From: Helicostylum pulchrum
Taxonomy: Eukaryota; Mucoromycota; Mucoromycetes; Mucorales; Mucoraceae
Reading direction: 5' to 3'
NCBI GenBank assembly: GCA_025677825.1
Contig: JAIXMO010000045.1
Location: 1-64,000, forward strand
Length of the DNA stretch: 64,000 nt
Positions 55,052 to 64,000 of the stretch are shown here, one piece after another; the stretch's first letter is position 1, and the number at the start of each line of letters is the position of its first letter. Under the pieces are notes generated by a model. It was given only the letters and a program-made list of their open reading frames with translations, ran no database searches and was not told the DNA's origin. The translations under genes and the position numbers were made by a program.

Positions 55052-58000
55052 ATGGATATCAGTGATAGATTTCCCAAGTATCAAGCATACCCTCCAGTAC
55101 CAAACTGGTATTCTTCTGGTGTTACAGCTATAGTAGACCCACACTTATTTTTATACGCCACTAGAAACCTTGTTGTTGTACTGGGTTTACAAGACTTGAA
55201 ATACTTTAACTCGTTTGCGGTGTCCAATGACAAAATACAAGCGATTGCTGCTCATGACTCTTTTTGCTTTACGAGTGGCGTAGATAAAGTTATTAGAGGT
55301 TGGAATATATTATTAGGTTCTTTAATCACTAGTCATTCTGAACATAACGTAAGGTTGATCTACTTTTTTATTATAAAGCTTCTTTTTTTTTATTGACAGG
55401 TTTTATTATTTAGGCAGAAGTTACTACATTAAAATTGATACGTCAAGGAACCATTTTAATCTCGGGCGATAAGTCAGGAAAAGTAGTGGTTGTTGAACCG
55501 TTTGGAAAATTAAAACATATCGTCACCAAAGTCAAGTCTGAAATCACGAGCATTGCAACGACGACGCATAATGGATTGTATTATGTGGCTATTGGATATG
55601 CAAACGGCATGATATTCGTAGAAAAAGTCGAAGATGATTTATCACTCACAACTCAATTTCAAATCGCTAATGATAATGATATGATTCAATCGCTCGATTG
55701 GCAAAAACAAACAGAGTCTAGTGATTGGCCATTATTAGCATCAAGTACCAAAAGAAAACGAAACGTGTTTATTTGGACATTTCCCTCTCAATCTATTTTA
55801 ACAACGATTCGATTGCCAAATCCTCCTGCACAGGCAACTGAACAACAAAAATCAACCGTGTTTATTGAATTGGCTTGGTCGCCGTTACATAAAAACAAGT
55901 TATACCTGTCCTCTTATATTGGATCCATTGTTAGCTTTGATTTATCGAGTAAATCACCCAAGATTTGTAATAATGAACGACTGGAAAAACACACTAGAAA
56001 TGTATTTACTATAAATTGGTTTAATGGAGGTAGAAATTGTATCACGACCTCGCTAGATAAACAAGTGATAAAATGGGATGTTACCAAAAAAACATGCTTA
56101 CAAAACTTAAAGACTCAAACTGGGTTTCCGTACTCTTTGCAAATATCTAATTGTAATCGAGGTCAATTAGCGATTGGTATGGGCGACAATTCAATCAAGT
56201 TGTGGAACTTTTCAAATGCTGGTTCGGTTATGAAGGCTAAAAAATATCATGATTATTATGATGCTAATGTTTTATGGAAGGGATTACAAGGAAAAATTGA
56301 AAAAGTACTGTTTTTTTTAAAAAAAAAAGTCTATTCGAAAAAATAATAACTTATATCATGTGTATAGATCAATTGGCATCCACGAAAAGAAGGGTTTTTA
56401 GCTTTTGGAAATGAATACGGTCATGTTGGAATATACGATACATTTAATTTACGTCATATGCCATTTAAAAGTTATCATAAGTCGTTAGGAGCCCCTTCTA
56501 TTGATTGGGGAATGAACATGTGTTCTGTATTAGAAGATTCAGATATGATGGATACACTAGTATCATGTGGTGCTGACGGGGTTGTTCACGTTTACGATGT
56601 TGATCATCCTTTAGCCCCACCAATCAATTTGAACGAGAGATTAAGAGAGAATAACGTTTCGTGGATGACAAGCTTAGATGCTAAAGATTCATACCGCCGT
56701 GTATTAAAAATCGACGAAAGAGCTCAATTTATTGCCTTTGGGCATACTGATGGAATTGTTGAAGTCTATAAGTTAGATACTCTTAAACTGATATTCGTAT
56801 CAAACTGTCAACGACAATTAATTAAGACGTTAGACTGGAAATGTAATTAGAATAATTTGCCTCTTTTTTTTTCTTCTTTTTATTAACGTATATATGTTAG
56901 ATTACGACGATAAAATTTTATTAGCTGCTGGATGTTCCAATGGTGATATAGCACTTCATGATATTGGAACTATTGATATGTCAAATATTCCCGGTAAAAA
57001 AAAGAATTGAGAAAAAAAATAAAATAACGATATTAATGTGATTTTGACAGATACGCCTGTGCCACAACCGGAGCCACTTTGTCTTTTGAAGGGGCACTCA
57101 AAAACTGTGACAGATATAAAGTGGAATCCCCATTCGAGCTCGGCTCTTTTAGTGTCAGCTTCTGATGACAATTTCGCAATTGTCTGGAATGCATTAGAAG
57201 AAAAACATATATCTTTATTCGATAGACATCGTAGTAGGGTCCTGTCTGTTTGTTGGAACCCGGCTAAGCCAGACGTGTTGTTTACCGGAAGTGAAGATAG
57301 GTTTATTTATGAATGGAATTATAAAGATTTCCCGTATACTGATTCAATAGAGTGTAAGTTAACTACTAATCCTTCTTTATATAACTAAATATACTAATTT
57401 TACTTTTTTGTTATAGCTCACATGATTTTATATGATAAAGAGAAAATTGCTTGGAATCGTAATAATAGTAAACGAAAACTCGATAATGCCGATGAACCGA
57501 CTAGCAGCTCTACGCCAAGTGTTTTCTCCCTGAAAAAGAAACAAAAGAAGGTCAACAGTACGACGGGTATGTCGACTGTGTCCAGCAGTATGCCTGTGTC
57601 TCAAGAATCAGAGAAATCTACCAGTCGACTTAAAAGAGAACAATATTGTTTAATTTTAGCCGACAAGATGCTCGAAGGAGCTGTCAGTAAAGCAGTAACG
57701 CATGTAAAAACCACCTGCTTGAATGAAGAACAAAAGCTTGATAATACTGTATCAAGGTATGCCAACTTTTTAGAAGATCAGCAGCCTCAATCAGTACAAC
57801 ACGAAAACATACATGATCTCTTTTTCGGTGATAAAAATGATATCCGTCGATTAATTGAATTAGAAGGCAAGTACAATTTTTTTTACACATTGCTAACAAC
57901 TTTAATAATTACTTTTTTTTTAAAATAATAATAATAGAAAAAGCATTAGACGAAAAAGAAGTATCTTCTCCTTCTGAATCTAGTTACAAAGTACAGAATG

Positions 58001-58769
58001 ATATAAGAAATGATTTAGATGTCAAGTTGGCTTTGGATATTATGCAATGTCAATATAAAATGTTTAGTAAAGACCAGTTTGATAGTGGTACTAACAGTTG
58101 TATGAGTGATTGGATAATGCTGGCCCTTAGTCCCATGGGTAAAGTTCTTGTACTTGTTTATTAAAATATGTTCTAACCAAGCTTTTTTTTGGTTCGTAGT
58201 CGGAAAAGCCACTTGGATAACGCTAATGCTGGAGCAAGCTAAAAAACTCGAGTCTCTTGGTCAATATAACTTATCCGCTTCTTGTTATATAGCGTGCACT
58301 CATATATATGACGCAATTGAGGTCTACAGAAGTCATTCCATGTTCCGGTAAGCGCAATTTACGAAAAGATCAAACGAATATAAAATCTAATTATTTGTAA
58401 AAATAGAGAGGCAATTGCTTTGGCAAAATTAAGGTTACCACCAAAAGACCCAATTGTAAATAAATTATTTGCAGAGTGGGCAAACGAGTTACAAAAAGGA
58501 GATTCGGACTCTTTAACTGCTTCATGGTAAGAAAAATAATAGCATTACAAATATCAAGCGTCTGATTTTTTTTTTGTAGTTACTTGATGTCTAATATGGA
58601 GGGCTCTAAAAGTAATGCGATCAACGCACTGGCTAGAAGCGGGAAAGAAGCAGGGTTATTCTATGCCGCGTGTTTAGCTACTGCTATTGACGATGATACT
58701 AAGGATCAACGAATTGAGCAATGGATTAAAAAAGTGCAAGTACGATTGAATAAAAAATTAAATGCATAG
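55052..58769 (+). CDS. Gemin5 homologue (WD40 snRNA-binding protein of the SMN complex)
   Basis: Ten exons (55052-55348, 55414-56304, 56368-56842, 56901-56993, 57051-57353, 57417-57866, 57938-58138, 58200-58347, 58407-58526, 58580-58769) join in frame to 1055 residues. The first 700 residues form two WD40 propellers (for example INWHPRKEGFLAFGNEYG, HSKTVTDIKWNPHSSSALLVSASDDN, RVLSVCWNPAKPDVLFTGSED). A charged linker is followed by a helical TPR-like dimerisation region (LEQAKKLESLGQYNLSASCY, DAIEVYRSHSMFREAIALAKL). Gemin5 recognises pre-snRNAs during snRNP assembly. The intron at 57867-57937 begins GCAAGT, a GC-AG intron. The long C-terminal RNA-binding part of animal Gemin5 is absent. Confidence 0.85.
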
Positions 58770-58868
58770 TTTTAAGAAATACTTGAACTAATAGCTTTAT
58801 AAAATATTTTATAAAAAGTATCTCCCTCGTTTACTTTTATAAAAATGAGTTGTAAAACAAAAAGTATA

Positions 58869-59365
58869 CTATAACACTTGCAAAGAGGAACAGATTTTAT
58901 TTCGAAACAGTCTAATTACAAGATTTGAGAAATGAAACTGTAGGCTTAAAGTAAACACGATTTGATCTATAATCAATGTATTTCCAAACTTGAACTCATC
59001 GATTTGAATGTGATCACACAACTCGTCTTCGCCTAATCGATAGCTACCGTGGTATCGTATATAGACAGAGTTCATCGTTGCTTGACAATCCTTAGATATA
59101 CTTGAAATCGTAACACCATGAACCTTGATGCTGTTATATATGTCCAATTTAGATTGTTTATAGCTGTTGCTAATTGGTGGCCTGTCCAATGTTTCTCTTA
59201 AACTGCCTAAAAATACACCTAAATCTCTTTGGAACATGTTGCTTTCAATTGGTGGATCTTGTACTGTTATCGGGGACGAAAAGTTTTCCTTTTAACGACA
59301 AATGCATTCAGAAATTGTAAGGGTCTATTCATTACGTCTACATTTATTTGTTAACTTACCCTCAT
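58869..59365 (-). CDS. hypothetical protein, two exons
   Basis: Minus-strand exons 59365-59360 (ATGAGG, followed by GTAAGT) and 59288-58869 join in frame to 141 residues. The protein is not obviously secreted. It contains FQRDLGVFLGSLRETLDRP, then a basic stretch and a hydrophobic C-terminus (IIDQIVFTLSLQFHFSNLVI). No family is recognised. The six-base first exon is unusual but its splice signals are good. An alternative start at the internal Met of NMFQRD would give 122 residues. It converges with Gemin5, 99 bp apart. Confidence 0.4.
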
Positions 59366-59454
59366 ACTTTGTGGAAAAATGCTTTTATATTTGACACAGA
59401 AAACTTAATAAAACGGGTTCAAATAAGATTAAAAGTATGATAACGTTTATTTCT

Positions 59455-60117
59455 TATTCTTAGGTGTAAAATCAATCCCTGTAAAAAGGATTGCAAACTC
59501 TCGTTCATTATTTATACTATTTTCAATAGCGATCACACTATTGTAATTGATTGTTACACTTAGATTGTAAGACTGAAGATCTTGATTATTAGATCTAGTG
59601 CTATTTTACTTACGTTATGTTTTATAATCGATGGTTCATTGATTATATTAATTATTATTTTATTTTATGTGTGCTTTTTCCACATAAATACTTCATCTAA
59701 AAAAACATACGGGTCAAGAGGACATTCATGCGAGTAATTGATTGACGATAGCTGTCTATAAGGCTTATAAGTATACTTATGATATATAAAAATTAGGGGT
59801 TATACTTACAATCTTTCATCCAAGTCGAGATTATCATTCCTGCAGTAAATATATTTAAGGCTAAAGTGTTTATGAGCAAATTCATGTAACAACAAGCTAT
59901 ATTTTCGTAGTTTCAGTATCTCTCTACATGTAGATACCGGTTCAGGATCATTGTATAATTCGTCCGCTGATTTTGTAATAAAGGGCTTCGGTTCTTCCTG
60001 TGAGTCTGACCCCGAGGGTAGCTGCAAATCTGACTCGACTCGGTTTCAATAGGATGTTTCTGAAAGACGTTAATAGGACAAAAGAGTACATCCATTATTA
60101 AATAATTAAGACATTTA
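59455..60117 (-). CDS. probable lineage-specific multi-exon gene, structure unresolved
   Basis: The best piece is about 60035-59809 on the minus strand (SGSDSQEEPKPFITKSADEL, then LLLHEFAHKHFSLKYIYCR), ending at a GTAAGT donor. A second open piece near 59590-59455 (NNQDLQSYNLSVTINYNSVI, ending TGIDFTPKNKK) follows an acceptor-like AAATAG. A third short piece (DEVFMWKKHT) lies between them. I could not join all of them in one frame. No domain is recognised. It could be one gene, or relics. Confidence 0.3.
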
Positions 60118-61144
60118 TAAAATACGCAAGGGAGATATTGGCACATGTTCTATTTACGCGTTCAGTGAAAAAAAAGATGTGATATATCACTTTTCACGGA
60201 TAACAGTTTCTCCAAGAATGGCCTATATAAGCTAGTGAAGAAGAAGAAGAAAAAAAAAAGAAAAAGACTCGCAAAAAAAAAAAAGATGCAATAAATAAGT
60301 GATAATAGAGCTCGTTTTTACTAGTGATATATTTACTCATTATGTCATATTATACCAGTATTTATTTCATATACTCGTACTTGTACCTTAGTTAATCATT
60401 TACATATACGTAGTAGGCACTTGTTGCTTCAACTTGATTCATACAAGCTCCCTTTTTATGCGCATGAGAAAAAGTAAAGTGAATTTTAGAATACCGAAAA
60501 GAGCTACTTTTAGAAGACTTAGATTGCGATAAAAACAAACAAGATAACTAATTATAATAATGAGATGGTCACTGTGTCATAATTACGTTTTGTCTCTCCA
60601 AACTTTAGTATCAAAACCGATGCCCGTACTGGGCGATCAAGCTCTTCGAGGGTTTCTATATCTTAAACCGTTGTATACAGGCTCTAACCGCGAACGTTTA
60701 TCCTAGCAACGAACAACTACAAAAGCAGGTATTTATATTTATCCACATATTTTCTTGTTTATTGAGCATACGTGATAATAAAAATATTGATTAAATAAAC
60801 GCAATCTCACTATGTACCTCATTAGATATTAAAAGGCTATTTTTTATATTATGATTTTTTGTATTTGCCTTATAATACCTACTACGTATTGGCGATAAAA
60901 GTATTTCGCTGATCATCCATGAGTTTTACTATTCAACCAAAAACTTTACTGATCTTACTGCACTTCAAGATTTTTCGTATTTTCAAACGTGAAGGACTAT
61001 ACAGAAATAAAAAAAAAAGTCCAAATAAGGTAATTGGGGGGACAGAGGAGGTTGATTTTTTTTTGGGCCGGACGGGGGCCAATACTTACAGTGGACAGAA
61101 TTTGGCAAACATGTATACGGTCTCTTTTTCCTTCTGAACATACA
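60118..61144. other. AT-rich region with a possible isolated exon; uL23 promoter at its right end
   Basis: At about 60612-60728 an open piece between an acceptor (CAAACTTTAG) and a donor (GTATTT) reads PYWAIKLFEGFYILNRC and continues to ANVYPSNEQLQKQ. It looks coding but has no partners. The last 150 bp before uL23 include a poly-T tract followed by GGGCCGGACGGGGG (about 61064-61078). Nothing else is seen. Confidence 0.35.
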
Positions 61145-61936
61145 ATGGCTGGTAAATATCGAAAGAACAATATCAACAAAAATCAAAGTAATCGACAACC
61201 CTCTCCGTCATTTTTTCATGGAATGGATGAATACATTAAATTTTGAATAGATGGATGGGGATTTTTATGAAAAAGAGAGGGGGGGATACGATTATTTTTT
61301 TTTGATACAAGATAATATTAAAAAAAAAAAGCAATTCTAAAGTATTAATTCAATTAACTTTTTTTTAATAGCTTCTCAGAACAAGGCTCTCGCTGCCAAG
61401 AAGGCCGCCCTCAAGGGTGTCCATGGTAAGGCTGTCCGTAAGATTCGTACTTCCACCCATTTCCACATCCCCAAGACTTTGGTTTTGAACCGTGCCCCCA
61501 AGTATGCTCGTAAGTCCATTGCTCATGCTCCCCGTATGGATCAATACCGTGTCATCCGTCAGCCTCTTAACACTGAGACTGCCATGAAGAAGATCGAGGA
61601 ACACAACACCTTGACCTTCCTCGTTGACGTTAAGTCTAACAAGAACCAAATCAAGGATGCCGTCAAGAGACTCTATGATGTCGAAGCCGCTCAAGTTAAC
61701 ACCCTTATCAGGTAATTTTTTTTACATATTTTTTTTGTTATTTTGGGAAAAGCTTTATAAATATTGACATTTTTCTTTTTATAAACTTAGACCTGATGGT
61801 TACAAGAAGGCTTTCGTTCGTTTAACCGCTGATGTTGATGCTTTGGATGTTGCCAACAAGGTAATTTTTTATATTATTAACTATGCAATTCTTAAAACTA
61901 ACATTTTCTTTCCTACTGTAGATTGGTTTCATCTAA
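61145..61936 (+). CDS. 60S ribosomal protein uL23 (L23a/L25)
   Basis: Exons 61145-61151 (ATGGCTG), 61372-61711, 61791-61860 and 61922-61936 give 143 residues. After an Ala/Lys-rich start ([19 protein letters not shown]) come [19 protein letters not shown] and the globular domain ([40 protein letters not shown]), ending DVANKIGFI. uL23 sits at the polypeptide exit tunnel and binds SRP and nascent-chain factors. Both the seven-base first exon with a long first intron and the C-ending codon preference (GCC, AAG, GTC) are typical of highly expressed ribosomal genes. No snoRNA was seen in its introns. Confidence 0.95.
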
Positions 61937-62333
61937 ATTATTCATTCATTTTTGAATAGGTTTTTCTTTTCTGAATAAATAAAATTAAAATGATCTCTTT
62001 ATTGTAAAAGAAGCATAAAAACTATAATTATGTGTATGTCCCCCCTCTTTCCAAATGTTTGTAAAGTGTTTTTCTATTATCGTAACCTAGCAACTATTAA
62101 ACTTTAATTTTGACAGGACAGACCTGCTTCTCCCGCAGATGTCTGTTGCCGTGCCAACTTATGCATACATACAACACAGAAATCGGTTAAAAAATTATCC
62201 AGACATATGCTCATAACACTTCGTTAAATTAAGACAGTTATTTTTTTTTAGATGCGATCAAAAATCAAAAAAGTTTATTATACAACTAAAAAAAAATCAA
62301 AAACGTTCAAGATTGGGTTAAATTAGAAGCAAT
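61937..62333. other. intergenic between convergent uL23 and eS12 genes
   Basis: 397 bp of shared 3' flank, AT-rich, with A-runs at about 62286-62296. Nothing else is seen. Confidence 0.45.
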
Positions 62334-62889
62334 TTAACGGGTCTTGAAGTCTATTAAATAAAAAAAGGTTAATTTCACGCTGTCAAATCTGTAAAGATAT
62401 TTAAAAACTTACAATCCAAGAGGACGTTCATGGCTTCGGACTCCTCTCCGAAATCAGTGACAGCGACACAAGAACAACCGACAACCTTACGGGCGTTACC
62501 TTCACGATCGATCTTACAGAGACCGGCCCATTCACCGAGCTTCTTGGCATCAGAAACCTTGATCAAGTTGATGTTGTGCTCAGCACAGAGAGCTTCAACG
62601 AGCTTGAGGTATTCAGACTCGGTACAAGACTCAACGAGAACAGCCAAATGAGCTTGACGTCTAATTTGATATTATCAGTTTTTCTGGGTTTCTCTCATTT
62701 TTTGTCTAAAGTTTACCTATCCAAAGCCTTAACGGCTTCCTTTAAACCACGAGCAAGACCATCGTGGATCAAAGCACGACGGAGAACTTCTTGGAGAGCT
62801 TCCTCAACAGACATTTGACCAGCAGGGGCCTCAACGGCGACCTCAACTTCTTGGTTCTCGATGATGACTTGTTCTTCTTCGGCAGACAT
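62334..62889 (-). CDS. 40S ribosomal protein eS12
   Basis: Minus-strand exons 62889-62717, 62660-62413 and 62350-62334 give 145 residues. The acidic N-terminus ([17 protein letters not shown]) is followed by [58 protein letters not shown] and [19 protein letters not shown], ending in a tiny terminal exon coding for the last residues (YFKTR). eS12 is a small-subunit beak protein. Codon use is biased as in uL23. The sequence TTGCAATAG lies directly before TATG, so a 5' UTR intron with a donor GTATGT near 63045 is likely. Confidence 0.94.
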
Positions 62890-64000
62890 ACTATTGCAAG
62901 GAAAAAAAAAGGGTGGTGTGAGTATAAACTGAATTGATCCATCCATCCAAATCCATTATAGATCGATATAACTGTATACTATCGATAGGTCTCGATAGTA
63001 TTCGGATGACTTTGTAGGATTTTTTTATATATCGTGATTACATACTTTGGTATTCTAGGGTGTGTAGAAAAAAGAGGAAGTTCTCAATTGATGCCTTTCT
63101 ATTGTCTTTGTTGTAGTGTTCCCAGCGGGAAATTCGTATTTCTTCGTCGTCCTGGAACTCCGGTTTTTTTTTCGGGCCGGGCTGTTTATTCTTTTCCTTA
63201 AAAAAGTCAATTCTACCCTTTTGCTTTGAAATATGTAATTATGTTCTGTTTGTTACGTTTTGACCGGATACAAACTCGTACAGAAATGTTTTTTTTTCGG
63301 TAATTTCAGGGCAAGTTCATAGTGGCTAAAAACTCCCACAGAGCCCGAGATGAACCCTTGCATACAACACGAATCAAGGTGACTATTATAAACATAGCTA
63401 CCCAGGAGTACCGCCGTTGAGATCATGTCGTATTACAGTTAATATGACGTTAATAGTAATAAAAAAACTGAACGCTAAAATCATACGTTTTTTTTTTCTC
63501 TTTGTACTTAGAATGATCTGCGCGGTTAAAAGTTTGAATATAATAGGATTGCTTATTTAAAGTTACCACAGGGCCAATTTAACCTCATGAAAAAAATACT
63601 TCAATGTATAAGCGTTCTTCCATATGATAGTATCTACGATATCATACTTGGGATATTTGAATATAAACTTATTTTTTTCCAGATCAACCAATGTATAGAC
63701 TTTAATACAATTTCAAGTTCATGCCAATTGCAAGAGTTGCGTAATTTTTATTATTAAATGAACTACCCTAACGGTTACGAGTACTACCATAAAACTTGTC
63801 AAAAAGGAAATATAGCTTATTTTGTTTACAGGTTACCAGAAACTAAACTGATTGAGGAAGAAAAAAGACAAATCTTGAATTTCCTTTTGTGTACGCTGTC
63901 TTGTTCTTTCCATTTCACTCGATTCTTTTCTTGCAATTTAATCGCCCAAATTAAGAAATAAATGTAAATTTCTGTCCCATCGTTACACTACAATATGTTA
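62890..64000. other. eS12 promoter and right-edge region with weak exon-like pieces
   Basis: The eS12 upstream region includes a poly-T tract and GGGCCGGGC at about 63172-63181. At about 63311-63379 an exon-like piece (GKFIVAKNSHRARDEPLHTT) lies between an acceptor (TAATTTCAG) and a donor (GTGACT). At 63589-63759 a 56-codon frame (KKILQCISVLPYDSIYDIIL) and at 63758-63961 a 67-codon frame (YPNGYEYYHKTCQKGNIAYF) are open on the plus strand. None of these is recognised or connected. They may be relics or parts of a gene continuing to the right. Confidence 0.3.

Noticed and set aside
61152..61371. snoRNA inside the long first intron of uL23
   Set aside because: No convincing C/D or H/ACA box pairs were seen, although some homologous genes host snoRNAs.
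61365..61694. Minus-strand 109-codon frame over uL23
   Set aside because: Antisense of a highly biased ribosomal protein exon.
63300..63420. tRNA gene near the right edge
   Set aside because: The GC-richer patch does not fold into a cloverleaf and has no A and B box pair; it looks more like a stray exon.

Overview
The window is a nuclear segment of an AT-rich fungal genome, most likely an early-diverging mucoralean fungus (Mucoromycota). Genes are compact and rich in short introns (GT...AG, mostly about 50-80 bp, many with poly-T/poly-A runs). The standard genetic code is used. The proteins include fungal types (HAL5/NPR-like kinase, Rom-type Rho GEF, allantoate-permease-like MFS carrier, fungal cystathionine gamma-synthase) together with proteins that many yeasts lack (Gemin5, dynactin p25, TBC1D9-like GAP, RBM25). 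The genus assignment is inference; no rRNA or tRNA gene was seen.

Layout. 1-3.7 kb: relics (an Hsp70-like fragment running off the left edge, the N-terminal part of a PIF/Harbinger-like transposase, and a decayed or lineage-specific multi-exon gene made of exons too small to stand out). 4.2-24.2 kb: a dense housekeeping block with GSK-3 kinase, RBM25 splicing factor, an F-box/EF-hand protein, a HAL5-like kinase, dynactin p25, a secreted subtilisin, a TBC/GRAM RabGAP, a DEP-DH-PH-CNH Rho GEF and a GRIP-domain golgin. 24.3-36.0 kb: a lineage-specific island with no recognised housekeeping gene. It holds four copies (three intact, one frameshifted) of a small secreted six-cysteine protein, three copies (one open, two broken) of a C2H2 zinc-finger gene, a 533-bp MITE-like element with roughly 130-bp terminal inverted repeats, and long direct and inverted duplications of the intergenic DNA. 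36.1-46.4 kb: a small unknown gene, histidyl-tRNA synthetase, a coiled-coil protein, an FAHD1-type acylpyruvase, a glycerol-3-phosphate/lysophosphatidate acyltransferase and Vps54. 46.4-48.7 kb is largely empty. 48.7-58.8 kb: an MFS transporter, cystathionine gamma-synthase, exosome subunit Rrp40 and Gemin5. 58.9-61 kb: small unrecognised genes. 61.1-62.9 kb: ribosomal proteins uL23 and eS12. 63-64 kb: only weak exon-like pieces.

The housekeeping genes are not an operon. Many form divergent pairs with short shared promoters (RBM25/F-box, HAL5-like/dynactin, Rrp40/Gemin5) or tightly convergent pairs (6 bp between the stop codons of the F-box and HAL5-like genes; 51 bp between HisRS and the coiled-coil gene).

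The most interesting part is the 24.3-36.0 kb island. It is a repeatedly duplicated and inverted cassette cluster in which each secreted-protein gene carries the same TATA-containing promoter, while the accompanying zinc-finger copies are decaying. The function of the secreted family is unknown. An antagonism, effector or killer-type role is a hypothesis only.
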